DNA from: Pseudomonas sp. G2-4
GTDB taxonomy: Bacteria > Pseudomonadota > Gammaproteobacteria > Pseudomonadales > Pseudomonadaceae
DNA length: 64,000 nucleotides
Assembly: GCF_030064125.1 (NCBI RefSeq)
Contig: NZ_CP125957.1
Location: 6,103,001-6,167,000, forward strand
Reading direction: 5' to 3'
Under the pieces are notes generated by a model, which searched no databases, had not been told where the DNA came from, and saw only the letters and a program-made list of their open reading frames with translations. Both the position numbers and the translations under genes were made by a program. Numbering within the stretch: the first letter of the stretch is position 1; every line of letters starts with the position of its first letter. This document shows positions 23,026 to 32,968 of the stretch, in pieces.

Positions 23026-26000
23026 GGGTCTTGCTCCAGCGGGCGATGCTGTCGAGCAGCACCGATTCCTGGTACGGCTTGCCCAGGTAGTCGTTGACGC
23101 CGATGGCCATGGCGCGGTCGCGGTGTTTCTGGCCGGTGCGGGAGGTGATCATGATGATCGGCAGGTGCGCCAGGCGCGGGTCGTTGCGCACTTGCGTGGC
23201 CACTTCGAAGCCGTCCATGCGCGGCATTTCGATGTCCAGCAGCATCAGGTCCGGGGCGTGTTCGGCCAGCAGCGCCATGGCATCCACGCCGTCCTTGGCG
23301 GTGAGGACGTGCATGCCATGGCGCTCCAGCAGACGGCTGGTGACTTTGCGCACCGTCACCGAATCGTCCACCACCAGCACCAGCAACGGTCGTTGGTGTT
23401 CGCCCTCGCCTTCAGTCGTCGGGCGGCGCGGCGCGTGGCTGGGCATGGCGCGAATCGGCGCCAGCAGGTCAAGGATCAGCACCACCCGGCCGTCCCCCAG
23501 GATGGTCGCCCCGGACAGGCCCTGCACCGCCGAGAATTGCGGGCCGAGGCTCTTGACCACGATCTCCCGAGTCCCGGCGGTGGCGTCCACCTGCACCGCG
23601 ACATGCCGCTCGTTGCATTGCATCAGCAGCACCGGCAAGGGTTGGCTCTGGCCCAGCAGTTTCGGGCGGGCGCCGGTTTTCAGCAGTTCGCCCAGGTAGC
23701 ACAGCTCATATCGCTGCCCGGCGTAGGTATAGGTCGGCGGATCGCTCTGGTAATAACCGTCCAGCTCGGCAGGCAACACCCGGACGATGCTTTCGATGGT
23801 GTTCAGCGGAATCGCGTACTGGTCTTCATGACACTGCACCATCAGTGCCCGGTTGACCGCCACGGTAAACGGCAGGCGGATGCGGAAATGCACGCCCTGC
23901 CCCGGCGTGGAGTCGATCACCATGCTGCCGCCCAGTTGCCGTACTTCTTCATGAACCACGTCCATGCCGACGCCGCGCCCGGAGATCTGGGTGATTTTTT
24001 CGGCGGTGGAGAACCCCGGCTGCAAGATGAACTGCAGCACGTCGCGGTCATTCATGTCGCTGTCCGGTGCCAGCAAGCCCCGCTTGATCGCCTTGCGCCG
24101 CACCGCGTCCAGCGGTACCCCGGCACCGTCGTCGCGGATGTCGAAAATGATGTCGCCACCTTCCCGGGCCAGGTCGAGGCTGATGCGTCCGCGGGCCGGT
24201 TTGCCAGCGGCGATGCGCACGTCGGCTGGTTCCAAGCCGTGGTCGACGGCGTTGCGCAGCATGTGTTCCAGCGGCGCGGCCATGCGCTCGAGCACGTTGC
24301 GGTCCATCTCGCCTTCGGCATTGTCGACCACGAATTCCACGTCCTTGCCCAGCTCCTGCGCCACTTGCCGGACGATGCGCTTGAGGCGCGGCAACATGCG
24401 CTCGAACGGCACCATGCGTGTACGCATCAGGCCTTCCTGGAGTTCGGTGTTGATGCGCCCCTGCTGTTGCAGCAGATTCTCTGCATCGTGGTTGCTGCGG
24501 TCGAGGGTTTCCTTGAGGTCGAGCAGGTCCGAGGCGGATTCGAACAGGGCCCGGGACAACTGCTGCAACTGCGAATGGCGGTCCATTTCCAGCGGGTCGA
24601 ACTCTTCGTACCCCAGACGCTCGGCCTCCACCTGCTGACGGCTGAGAATCCGCCCCTGGGTTTCGGTATCCAGACGGCGCAACTGGTCACGCATCCGTTC
24701 GATGGTGGTTTCCATCTCGCCCAACGCCACTCGTGCATCGTTGACCTGCTGTTCGATGCGTCCACGGAAAATCGACGTTTCCCCGGCCAGGTTCACCAGA
24801 TCGTCGAGCAATTCGGCGGAGACCTTGACCATGTCCGCACCATCACTGGGTGCGGCTGGCTCGGTTCTGACGGGCGCGGGCGTCGGGGCCGCAGGCGGGG
24901 CAGGCGCCGGTTCCGGGGCAGCGACGGCTTGGGGTGCCTCGCGCGCCTGCGGATGGTTCACAGCCTGGATCTGCGCGATCAGCCGATCTGCCAGCGGACA
25001 CGGTTGCCCAGCGCGCACCGCGTCGAGCATTTGGGCGATTCGGTCATGGCTGCTCTGCAACAGACTGAACAGCGCCGGGGTCGGCTGAAGCAGGCCCGCG
25101 GACAGGCCTTCGTAGAGGTTTTCCAGCTCATGGGCCAAATCGCCGATGGGCACGATTTCCACCATCCGCGCGCCGCCCTTGAGGGTGTGCAAATCCCGCA
25201 ACAGGGTTTCCACGGCCTGGCGGTTCGACGGCTCTTCCTGCCACCGCAGTAGTGCCGCGCCAGAGCTGTCGAGAATGTCGAAGCCTTCTTCGAGGAAGAT
25301 TTCCAGCAGTTCGGGGTCATGCCCGGCCGCATCGCCCTGGGTCGGCCCGCTCGCCTCCAGTGTGTTCGGTTTGTCCTGACGAAACCGGCGAATGGCGTCG
25401 ATCAGTGCAACGGGGTCGCCCAATGGCTGGCGCTGCTGCAACTGCCCGAGCAACAGGTCGAGGCGTTCGTGGCTGCTGTTGAGCAGTTGCGCCAGCTCCT
25501 CGCTGTAGCTGTAGCGGCGGTCCACCAGCCCTTCATAAAGATTTTCCAGCTCCTGGGCCAGATCGCTCACCGGCCGCACGCCCGCCATCTTCGCGCCGCC
25601 CTTGAGGGTGTGCAGGTCACGTTGCAACGAGGACAGCGGCGCAGCATTTTCCGGATCAGCCAGCCAGCGTTGCAACGCCTGGGCGGCGCTCTCGAGGATG
25701 TCTTGGGCTTCTTCGAGAAAGATCGAGGCGATGTCGTCGTCCACCGAGGTCTCGGTGGGGACGCTGCGTTCGAGCTCAGCCGTGGCATTACCCAGTTCGC
25801 GGATGCTCAAGGTACGGCTGCCGTCGCTGCGGATCAGGCCGGTGGCCGCTGGGTCGAGACTGGTCTCGAGCAGGCTGCGCAGGGCCTGTACCCGTTCGGG
25901 TTGCGCATGCACATGTTGCCCGGCGGCCAGCTCGTCGAGCATGTCGATCAGGGCCTCATGGGCGCGCTGCGCTTCCTTGAAAAACGTGTCGCTGACCGCC

Positions 26001-28948
26001 AGGCTGCTTTCTTCCACCGCGCCATAAAGATCAAGCAGGGCTTCGCAGAGTTCGTCCACCGGGTGCAAGTCGGCCAAGTGTGCGCCTTCGCCGAGGGTGG
26101 TCAGCTCATCCAGCAGCGCACTCAGTTCCTGGCCTTCGCCCGGGTGCTGCTGCCAACGCTGCAACAGGCTTTCGGCGTCCAGCAGGATGTCCATGCCCTG
26201 GGCGAGGAAGTTGTTGATCAATTGTGGGTCGCGCTTGGCCCGCAACCCTTTGTTGGGTGCGCTGAGGGTCGCTTGCAGACGCTCCGCCAACAGGGCCTGG
26301 GCACGTTGGATCAGCGCCTCGGCGCCGGGGATCGGCGCCAGCGGCTCGCTGTGCAACTGGCGCAGGCCCAGGCGGAGCAGGCCTCCGGCCTCCAGCAGCA
26401 GTTCGACCTCATCCAGGTCGAGAGCGATCAGGTGCGCCTTGTATTCCCGGGCCAGTTCGTCCAACGCACCGGCCAACTCGGCGATCGGCAGCACACCGGC
26501 CATGGATGCGCTGCCCTTGAGGGTGTGCAAGGCCCGCTGCAGTTCGTCGCTGGCCTGTAACGGCAGGTGATCGGCGGCCTGGTCGAGAAAGCGATTGAGG
26601 CTGGAAAGGTGGCCCTGGGCTTCGTTGTCGAAGATCTTCAGCAACAGCGGATCGAGGGCCGCGACATCCTGTACGTCTTCGTCTTCTTCATCGCCGCCCC
26701 TGGCGAGCCCGTGGGCGCGGGCGGCCAGACGGTCGACGTCGTCACGCTGGCGCTGGCGCTGGGCAGCAAATTCAGCCACCAGGTCGGGGAGCAATTGCAC
26801 CGTCTCGTCTATCAACTGCCGGACCGACGCATCGGGCTCGACGCTGCGTTCCAGCACCCGGTTGAGCAGGTTTTCCACGGCCCAGGCCAGCTCACCCAGC
26901 ACCAACGCCCGGACCATCCGGCCGCTGCCCTTGAGGGTATGGAAGGCCCGACGCAGTTCACTCAGAGCGCCCTGGTCGTCAGGGTGAGTCGTCCAGCGCG
27001 GCAGGTACTCGCGCAGGACATCCAGCACTTCGCCGGTTTCTTCGAGGAAGACCTCGCGCAACTCATCATCCACCGGATGCTCATCCACCGGTGGCGGCAG
27101 CAGGCTGCCCGGGATGTTCCTGGCGGGTGGGTTGACCGCCGAGACCGGACTGGCCAGCACTTGGGCCAGGGACTGCACGGTCTGTGGGTCATCCAGCTCC
27201 TGCAAGTCCTGCATAAGCTGGGCTTCGTTGGGGCTCAGCACATCGTCAAGCAAGGGCACCCGAGCTTCGTCGGGGAAATAACCGAGCGCGGCCAGGCTCC
27301 GCTCCACCACGTCCAGCAAGGGTTCGCCGGGGGTTTCCGGGTCTTCGCTCAAACGCTCCAGGTAGTACTCGAGGCCGGTGATCACGTCAGCCAGGTGGTC
27401 GAGCTCTTCCCAGCCTGGCTGGGCGTGCTCCAGCAACAGATGTTCACGGATGAAACCATTGCAGGCCTCCACCAGACTGGCGGCACGGCCCAGGGGGATC
27501 ATCGCCAGCGCGCCACGGACCTGGGTCAGCAGCGCCGGTAAGGTTTGCAACTGCTCGCTGTTCCAGTCGGCGTCGATGTAGTCGACGATCATGTCTTTGG
27601 CCTGTTGCAGGCAGGTGTGCGCCTCTTTGATGACGATCTGGTGGATCTGGGTCAGGTCCGTGGTAGGCAGGTGGGTGTCTTCGCGGCTCTCGGGCTCGAC
27701 GGTGCCGACCATGCCGGCCAGGGTCGCCTCGACGTAGAGCAAGGCCCCGGCGACGTCCATGAGGGTCGCGTCATCCGGCTCGCGCTGCCCCTGGGCGAGG
27801 CTCAGCACCACCGCCAGTTGATCGATGATGACCTTGCGCGGCTGGCCGAAACCGAGCACCGCCAGGGTGTCGGCGATCTGCCGCAGGGGCGCCAGCAGGC
27901 TGTCCAGCTCCGAAGCGTGCTGACGGTCACTGCGCACGAACAGGTCGAGGCGTTCCTTGACCCGCACCAGCTCTTCGCAGAGCGCGGCGAGCACCGAGCG
28001 CATGGCATCGCGGTCGGGCCCGGCCAGGCGCGCCCGCTCCTCGTCGACCATGGCGCTGTCAGGCAGCGCGTCGTCCAGTGAGTAGCGTTCTTTCATGATC
28101 TGCATCTGCCCGCTGGGATGTTCGGCCTTGGCAATATAGAACAACAAGCTCTTGAGCAGGTGTGGCGGTGCCGGTTGATTGATGCCGGGCATGCCTTGGT
28201 CCAACAGGCGCTTGAGTTCCTTGTCCGCTTCTTTAAACAGGCTGCGCAACGCCGGACTGTTGGCGATGCGGCCGTCGCGCATGCCCTCGACCAGCGCCGA
28301 AGACACCTGCCACAGGGCATTGAGCGGTGCACCGGCGCACAGGCCCTCCAGACGAAGGAAGACTTTGGCCAGGTAACCGAGGTGAGTGGTGTCATCCTGC
28401 TCGCGCAGCAAGCCCACCAGTGCCACTTGCAGGGTCTGGCGCAATTTGCGCAGGGTGCTTGGCAGGTCCGCCGGTTCGAGGCGTTTCAAGACTTCGCCGC
28501 TGAGCGGCGCGATATCCGGCAGCTCGGGACTGAACAGGCTGGTTTCCGACAACAGGCTCTCGCCTCGGGCGCTGCGCAGGTCGTTGATCAGCGGCAGCAC
28601 CACCAGCGGCAGGTCACGACGGGCGCTTTGTATGCGGTCCAGGTAGATCGGCAACTGTCCCAGGGCTTGACTCAACAGGCTGATGGCTTCGTCGCGATGA
28701 ACGATGCGGTTGTCCTGCACGGCGGCGCACAGTTGCTCCATTTCCTCGGCCAGCAACGCCGCGCCGTAGAACTCGACCATCTGCAGGCTGCCATGGACCT
28801 GGTGAATGCAGGCCAGGCATTGCCCGAGGGCATCCGACGCCTGCGGATCGTCCACCAGGCGGTTGAGGGCCAAGTGGGCCTGCTTCAGCGTTTCGGCAAT
28901 CTCGCCCTTGACCCACTCCAGGGCCACATAGTCGTGCCGATCACCCAT
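23018..28948 (-). CDS. chpA: Hybrid chemotaxis histidine kinase ChpA (type IV pilus system)
   Basis: This 1976-residue protein is the CheA-type kinase of the Chp system. Phosphotransfer modules run along the first 1300 residues: an Hpt with IHQVHGSLQM (His49), a Thr variant LTQVRGALAM (Thr475), FHTLKGSG (His670), LHTLKGSA (His808), a degenerate module near 950, and LHTLKGGA at His1113 and His1254. Then follow the dimerisation and ATPase domain (DHGLEPADVR, DDGAGVPLDAVR, GRGVGMDVV), a CheW-like domain and a receiver domain (LVVDDSVTVRK, LLDIEMPRMDG with Asp1905). It controls pilus motility through PilG and PilH. ATG 28948 has GGAG five bases upstream. A REP pair separates it from pilJ, where P. 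aeruginosa has pilK. Confidence 0.95.
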   Translation of the reverse strand: MGDRHDYVALEWVKGEIAETLKQAHLALNRLVDDPQASDALGQCLACIHQVHGSLQMVEFYGAALLAEEMEQLCAAVQDNRIVHRDEAISLLSQALGQLPIYLDRIQSARRDLPLVVLPLINDLRSARGESLLSETSLFSPELPDIAPLSGEVLKRLEPADLPSTLRKLRQTLQVALVGLLREQDDTTHLGYLAKVFLRLEGLCAGAPLNALWQVSSALVEGMRDGRIANSPALRSLFKEADKELKRLLDQGMPGINQPAPPHLLKSLLFYIAKAEHPSGQMQIMKERYSLDDALPDSAMVDEERARLAGPDRDAMRSVLAALCEELVRVKERLDLFVRSDRQHASELDSLLAPLRQIADTLAVLGFGQPRKVIIDQLAVVLSLAQGQREPDDATLMDVAGALLYVEATLAGMVGTVEPESREDTHLPTTDLTQIHQIVIKEAHTCLQQAKDMIVDYIDADWNSEQLQTLPALLTQVRGALAMIPLGRAASLVEACNGFIREHLLLEHAQPGWEELDHLADVITGLEYYLERLSEDPETPGEPLLDVVERSLAALGYFPDEARVPLLDDVLSPNEAQLMQDLQELDDPQTVQSLAQVLASPVSAVNPPARNIPGSLLPPPVDEHPVDDELREVFLEETGEVLDVLREYLPRWTTHPDDQGALSELRRAFHTLKGSGRMVRALVLGELAWAVENLLNRVLERSVEPDASVRQLIDETVQLLPDLVAEFAAQRQRQRDDVDRLAARAHGLARGGDEEDEDVQDVAALDPLLLKIFDNEAQGHLSSLNRFLDQAADHLPLQASDELQRALHTLKGSASMAGVLPIAELAGALDELAREYKAHLIALDLDEVELLLEAGGLLRLGLRQLHSEPLAPIPGAEALIQRAQALLAERLQATLSAPNKGLRAKRDPQLINNFLAQGMDILLDAESLLQRWQQHPGEGQELSALLDELTTLGEGAHLADLHPVDELCEALLDLYGAVEESSLAVSDTFFKEAQRAHEALIDMLDELAAGQHVHAQPERVQALRSLLETSLDPAATGLIRSDGSRTLSIRELGNATAELERSVPTETSVDDDIASIFLEEAQDILESAAQALQRWLADPENAAPLSSLQRDLHTLKGGAKMAGVRPVSDLAQELENLYEGLVDRRYSYSEELAQLLNSSHERLDLLLGQLQQRQPLGDPVALIDAIRRFRQDKPNTLEASGPTQGDAAGHDPELLEIFLEEGFDILDSSGAALLRWQEEPSNRQAVETLLRDLHTLKGGARMVEIVPIGDLAHELENLYEGLSAGLLQPTPALFSLLQSSHDRIAQMLDAVRAGQPCPLADRLIAQIQAVNHPQAREAPQAVAAPEPAPAPPAAPTPAPVRTEPAAPSDGADMVKVSAELLDDLVNLAGETSIFRGRIEQQVNDARVALGEMETTIERMRDQLRRLDTETQGRILSRQQVEAERLGYEEFDPLEMDRHSQLQQLSRALFESASDLLDLKETLDRSNHDAENLLQQQGRINTELQEGLMRTRMVPFERMLPRLKRIVRQVAQELGKDVEFVVDNAEGEMDRNVLERMAAPLEHMLRNAVDHGLEPADVRIAAGKPARGRISLDLAREGGDIIFDIRDDGAGVPLDAVRRKAIKRGLLAPDSDMNDRDVLQFILQPGFSTAEKITQISGRGVGMDVVHEEVRQLGGSMVIDSTPGQGVHFRIRLPFTVAVNRALMVQCHEDQYAIPLNTIESIVRVLPAELDGYYQSDPPTYTYAGQRYELCYLGELLKTGARPKLLGQSQPLPVLLMQCNERHVAVQVDATAGTREIVVKSLGPQFSAVQGLSGATILGDGRVVLILDLLAPIRAMPSHAPRRPTTEGEGEHQRPLLVLVVDDSVTVRKVTSRLLERHGMHVLTAKDGVDAMALLAEHAPDLMLLDIEMPRMDGFEVATQVRNDPRLAHLPIIMITSRTGQKHRDRAMAIGVNDYLGKPYQESVLLDSIARWSKTHA

Positions 28949-28992
28949 AACCACTCCAAATCAAAGTCGTATGCCAAGGGTAAAAATCAAAC

Positions 28993-29107
28993 CCTGTGGC
29001 GAGGGAGCTTGCTCCCGCTTGAGCGCGCAGCGCTCACAAAATCCGTGGGGGCCGCTGCGCAGCCCAGCGGGAGCAAGCTCCCTCGCCACAAAAGCTTCCT
29101 CGCCACA
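28993..29107. repeat. REP pair, family B, between pilJ and chpA
   Basis: GTGGCGAGGGAGCTTGCTCCCGCT and an inverted copy enclose AGCGCGCAGCGCT and GGCCGCTGCGCAGCCC. A further short CTTCCTCGCCACA echo lies at 29095-29107. The repeat interrupts the chp operon. Confidence 0.92.
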
Positions 29108-29137
29108 TAACCCTTCTCACGATGCATATCCGGCCAG

Positions 29138-31198
29138 TCACGCTTTGTCTTCATCCGCCGCAGGTCCTGCCGGCAAAGTAAACCCCGACACCGAGCGGCG
29201 CAGCTGGCTGGCCATTTTCGCCAGGTTGCCGATGCTCTCGGCGGTGGCGGTGGAGCCGGACGAGGTTTGCGTGGTGATCTGCTGGATCACGTTCATGGTC
29301 AGGGAAATCTGCCCCGCCGAGGTGGTCTGTTGCTGGGCCGCGTTGGAAATGCTCTGGATCAGCGCCGCCAGGGTCTTGGACACGCCCTCGATTTCTTCCA
29401 GGGCGACGCCGGCATCCTGGGCCAGCCGAGCCCCGCGCACCACTTCGGTGGTGGTTTGCTCCATGGAGATCACCGCTTCGTTGGTGTCGGCCTGGATCGC
29501 CCGCACCAGGGTCTCGATTTGCCGGGTCGCCGCCGAAGAACGTTCCGCCAGCCGCTGCACTTCATCGGCCACCACGGCAAACCCGCGCCCGGCATCACCG
29601 GCCATGGACGCCTGGATGGCGGCGTTGAGGGCCAGGATGTTGGTCTGGTCGGCGATGTCGTCGATCAGGCTGACAATATCGCCAATCTCCTGGGACGACT
29701 CACCCAGGCGCTTGATGCGCTTGGCGGTGTCCTGGATCTGCTCGCGAATGTTGTCCATGCCATGAATGGTGTTGTGCACCACCTCGTTGCCCTTGTTGGC
29801 AATTTCCACCGAACGCTCGGCCACCGCCGACGACTCGGCGGCATTGGCCGACACCTGGTCGATGGACTGGGCCATTTCATTGATTGAAGTCGAAGCTTCG
29901 CTGATCTGCTGGGCCTGGTGCTCGGAAGCCTGGGCCAGGTGCATCGCCGTGGCCTGGGTTTCCTGCACGGCGGCGGCGACCTGGCCGGCGGTGAGGTTGA
30001 TGGTGGCGACCAGATCGCGCAGTTGATCCACCGAGTAATTGATGGAGTCGGCGATGGTGCCAGTGAAGTCTTCGGTCACCGAAGCGGTGACGGTCAAGTC
30101 ACCGTCGGCCAGGTCTTCGATTTCGTCCAGCAAACGCATGATCGCGTTCTGGTTACGCTCGTTCTTTTCCGCCGTTTCCCGAAGCTGGCGGTTGGTTTCG
30201 CGGACCATCACCAGCCCGATCAGGATGATCGACATCAGCGCCAGCAGGCCCAGCACATAACCGCCGATGCTGTTGACCGAGCGCCCACCGGCCAGGTTCT
30301 CGAAGGCCGTGGCCAGGTGCGAGGCTTCGTCGAGCAGGGTTTGCGACAGGTTGAAGATATTGCCGGCCGATTCGCGGACTTTGAACAGCTCCGGGGAGGT
30401 TTCGAGTATTTCGTCCACCGAGCCCGAGACAAACTCGAACAGCTCGCTGATTTCGGCCAGGCGTGCGCGGGCGTCGCGGTCCTGGACCTGGGAAATCTTC
30501 AAGGCCGGGTCACCTTGCAGCATGCCATTGAGCACTTGGCCGAAACGCTCGGCGTCGCGGCCAAAGGTGTCGGCGGCCTGGCTGGCGTTCTCGTCCCCGG
30601 CCAACACGGTGTTCACCGCGCCGAGAATCCGCTCGGCCAGCAGCGACTGGCGCTGGGCCATGGCTACCTGGGCGGCAGGCGCGCCGCGCTGGAGCAAAAT
30701 CTCGACGACTTTTTCGTACTCGACCTGCAATTGCGGCACGGTTTCAGCCAGGGTCGCCGCCACCTGATGCAGCGACAACACAGTCTGTTCGCTGGAGAGA
30801 ATGGCGTCGGTGTTCTGGAGCAGACGCTCCCAGTCCAACTGCACGGCGCGCATCTGCGGACGCAGGGTGGCAGGAGCCGGTGGCAAGCCGGTCACCGGGT
30901 CCCCCTGCTTCAGGTAACCCCAGCGCTGGGCAAAATCATTGCGCGCATCGCTCAGCAACTTGAACGCCGCAGGCTTGCCAGCGGCGGCCTCGGTGGCGTT
31001 CTTGGCGATGCGTTGGGACAGTACCCGCAACTCACCGGCGTGGCCGATGTACTGCTTGTCGTAGGTGGACTGGGTGTTGAGGTAAGCGAAGTTGGCGAAC
31101 AGCAACATGATGAAGACTATCAATGCGACGAACAGCACGATGATCTGCGAACGACTGCGCGACGCTTCCAGTGGCTTGCCTGTTTTTGCTTTGCTCAT
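29138..31198 (-). CDS. pilJ: Type IV pilus methyl-accepting chemotaxis protein PilJ
   Basis: The 686-residue receptor has a first membrane helix at about 18-40 ([20 protein letters not shown]), a periplasmic type IV pili sensing region with helical repeats ([20 protein letters not shown] and a second similar block), a second membrane helix near 315-335 and HAMP-like linker, and the signalling hairpin [20 protein letters not shown] with [18 protein letters not shown]. It signals surface contact or pilus tension to ChpA through PilI. The start ATG 31198 gives [13 protein letters not shown]; the frame upstream runs into REP DNA. No methyltransferase gene follows, so adaptation by methylation would need enzymes from elsewhere. 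Confidence 0.94.
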   Translation of the reverse strand: MSKAKTGKPLEASRSRSQIIVLFVALIVFIMLLFANFAYLNTQSTYDKQYIGHAGELRVLSQRIAKNATEAAAGKPAAFKLLSDARNDFAQRWGYLKQGDPVTGLPPAPATLRPQMRAVQLDWERLLQNTDAILSSEQTVLSLHQVAATLAETVPQLQVEYEKVVEILLQRGAPAAQVAMAQRQSLLAERILGAVNTVLAGDENASQAADTFGRDAERFGQVLNGMLQGDPALKISQVQDRDARARLAEISELFEFVSGSVDEILETSPELFKVRESAGNIFNLSQTLLDEASHLATAFENLAGGRSVNSIGGYVLGLLALMSIILIGLVMVRETNRQLRETAEKNERNQNAIMRLLDEIEDLADGDLTVTASVTEDFTGTIADSINYSVDQLRDLVATINLTAGQVAAAVQETQATAMHLAQASEHQAQQISEASTSINEMAQSIDQVSANAAESSAVAERSVEIANKGNEVVHNTIHGMDNIREQIQDTAKRIKRLGESSQEIGDIVSLIDDIADQTNILALNAAIQASMAGDAGRGFAVVADEVQRLAERSSAATRQIETLVRAIQADTNEAVISMEQTTTEVVRGARLAQDAGVALEEIEGVSKTLAALIQSISNAAQQQTTSAGQISLTMNVIQQITTQTSSGSTATAESIGNLAKMASQLRRSVSGFTLPAGPAADEDKA

Positions 31199-31242
31199 CG
31201 GTTCTCGCCTGTACTGCCCAAAACCCCAACCCACCGCCACCC

Positions 31243-31339
31243 ATTGTGGGAGCACGCTTGCTCGCGATGGCGCCAGCACCATCAATATTGATGCAAGCTG
31301 TACCGCCGCTATCGCGAGCAAGCTCGCTCCCACAGGGGC
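31243..31339. repeat. REP pair, family A, between pilI and pilJ
   Basis: GTGGGAGCACGCTTGCTCGCGAT (one variant base) and an inverted copy flank a spacer with ATCAATATTGAT. It separates pilI from pilJ inside the operon. Confidence 0.92.
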
Positions 31340-31353
31340 CGCATTACGGCCTG

Positions 31354-31893
31354 TTAAATTGCCACATCCATGAACCCCGGCGAGCGCGTCAACGCAAACG
31401 GGCTGAACACTTGCCACTGGCGCTCGCCGCGAAAACGACCTTTGACGAAGGCCGCCTCCGGGCCGTCGAGATCGTCCGCAAGCGTCGTTTCCAGGCTGTC
31501 CTGGGCAAAATGCTGCAGCCCGAGGACCTCGTCCACCAACAACCCGGTGAACACCTCGTCGTGATCGACCACCAATACCCGCCGCTGCTTGCGCACCGAC
31601 GAAAGTTCATGACCGAAGTAACCGCACAGGTCCATCAGTGGCAACAATCGCCCACGCAGGTTAGCCACACCACGAACCCATGGCTTGACCCCGGGTAAAT
31701 GCGTGTAACGCGGCTCATGCAGCACTTCACTGACTTCGCCCATGGGCGCCACGTACCAGTGTTCACCCAAGCGAAAGCCGATGCCGCTCCAACTGGCGCG
31801 ATGGGTCGGTTGGGACGGCAGGTCCGCCCCCAGTAGCCGGCAGCGCCGATCGATCTGCAGCAGCAGCTCGAAAGCGGTCAGGGATGGGCTCAT
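31354..31893 (-). CDS. pilI: CheW-like adaptor PilI
   Basis: The 179-residue protein is the principal CheW-type adaptor linking the receptor PilJ to the kinase ChpA. The CheW core is seen as WVAP-type strand [16 protein letters not shown], then [19 protein letters not shown], and [21 protein letters not shown]. It starts at ATG 31893 with [15 protein letters not shown], only 10 bases after the pilH stop. A REP pair lies between its end and pilJ. Order and length agree with PilI of other pseudomonads. Confidence 0.93.
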   Translation of the reverse strand: MSPSLTAFELLLQIDRRCRLLGADLPSQPTHRASWSGIGFRLGEHWYVAPMGEVSEVLHEPRYTHLPGVKPWVRGVANLRGRLLPLMDLCGYFGHELSSVRKQRRVLVVDHDEVFTGLLVDEVLGLQHFAQDSLETTLADDLDGPEAAFVKGRFRGERQWQVFSPFALTRSPGFMDVAI

Positions 31894-31903
31894 GGCCGCG
31901 CCT

Positions 31904-32269
31904 TCAACCCACCAGCACTTTGTTCAGGGTCGCGATCAGGGTTTCTTCGTCCACCGGTTTGGTCAGGTAGTCCTTCGCGCCCTGGCGCGTGCCCCAGACC
32001 TTGTCGGTGTCCTGGTCCTTGGTGGTGATGATGATCACCGGGATGTGCCCGGTGTCCGGGTCCTTGGTCAACTGGCGCGTGGCCTGGAAACCGTTGAGGC
32101 CGGGCATGACGATGTCCATCAATACGGCATCGGGTTTTTCCTGGCGGGCCAGGGCCACACCGTCGGCGCCGTTTTCAGCCTTCAAGACCTCGTGGCCGTG
32201 CTTTTCCAGCATGCCGGTCAATTTGTACATTTCGGTCGGCGAATCATCGACGATCAGGATACGTGCCAT
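31904..32269 (-). CDS. pilH: Response regulator PilH
   Basis: The 121-residue single receiver domain has the acidic pair in ILIVDDSPTEMY, the phospho-acceptor Asp in AVLMDIVMPGLNG, Thr in IIITTKDQ and Lys in YLTKPVDEETL. PilH is the second CheY-like output of the Chp system and modulates pilus retraction and cAMP signalling. ATG 32269 has GGGGA five bases upstream; longer frames overlap the pilG end. It sits 46 bases downstream of pilG and is closely followed by pilI. Confidence 0.94.
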   Translation of the reverse strand: MARILIVDDSPTEMYKLTGMLEKHGHEVLKAENGADGVALARQEKPDAVLMDIVMPGLNGFQATRQLTKDPDTGHIPVIIITTKDQDTDKVWGTRQGAKDYLTKPVDEETLIATLNKVLVG

Positions 32270-32315
32270 GGTGTTCCCCATTTTTGTTGACCCCAGGCCC
32301 ATTGGCCGAGCGTCA

Positions 32316-32744
32316 TTAATGTGCCTGGTGCGGCTGGACAGCGGCAAAGCCCGGGACATGGGCTTGTATCGCACCCAGCAGTTCTTCCTTGCTGAACGGC
32401 TTGGTCAAAAACTGATCGGAGCCGACGATGCGCCCCTTGGCCTTGTCGAACAGCCCGTCCCGGGACGACAGCATGATCACCGGCGTGGCCTTGAACGCGC
32501 TGTTGTTCTTGATCAGGGCGCAGGTCTGGTAACCGTCCAGACGCGGCATCATGATGTCGACAAAGATAATGCCCGGATGATGATCGGCAATCTTGGCCAG
32601 GGCATCGAAGCCGTCGACGGCCGTGATCACCTCGCACCCCACGTTGCGCAGCAGGGTTTCGGCGGTGCGGCGGATGGTCTTCGAATCGTCGATGACCATG
32701 ACCTTCAAGGCGCTGGGTTGCTGCTGCGTAGGATGCTCTGCCAT
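32316..32744 (-). CDS. pilG: Response regulator PilG
   Basis: The 142-residue protein is a CheY-like receiver: VMVIDDSKTIRRTAETLL, IIFVDIMMPRLDGYQ with the phospho-acceptor Asp, IMLSSRDGLFDKAKGRI and FLTKPFSKEELL. It is almost identical in its core to PilG of P. aeruginosa, which promotes pilus extension and cAMP synthesis. The start at 32744 gives a short variable lead MAEHPTQQQPSALK; the ribosome site is weak. It is the first gene of the chp cluster and divergent from gshB, the same junction as in P. aeruginosa. Confidence 0.94.
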   Translation of the reverse strand: MAEHPTQQQPSALKVMVIDDSKTIRRTAETLLRNVGCEVITAVDGFDALAKIADHHPGIIFVDIMMPRLDGYQTCALIKNNSAFKATPVIMLSSRDGLFDKAKGRIVGSDQFLTKPFSKEELLGAIQAHVPGFAAVQPHQAH

Positions 32745-32968
32745 TGCCACTGCGGACCGGTTTTTAACGCTTGAGAGTGAACGACAGCGCAAACCCTTGA
32801 TGTTCAAGGCCCGCACGTCACATGGCAGCCTTTTTAGCACAGTCTCCATCGCCGATCTATCGGCCACTCGGCGCGGTGGTTTTTCCTTGACCGCCAATCT
32901 TCCGGGCGCCACTCTGACGCCACTTTTTCACGCCATTTGTGCCCATCAAATTTTCGAGGAACCAAGCC

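Noticed and set aside
22952..25252. Long plus-strand open frame (766 codons) opposite chpA
   Set aside because: It is His/Gln/Arg-rich antisense of a verified gene, without recognisable motifs.
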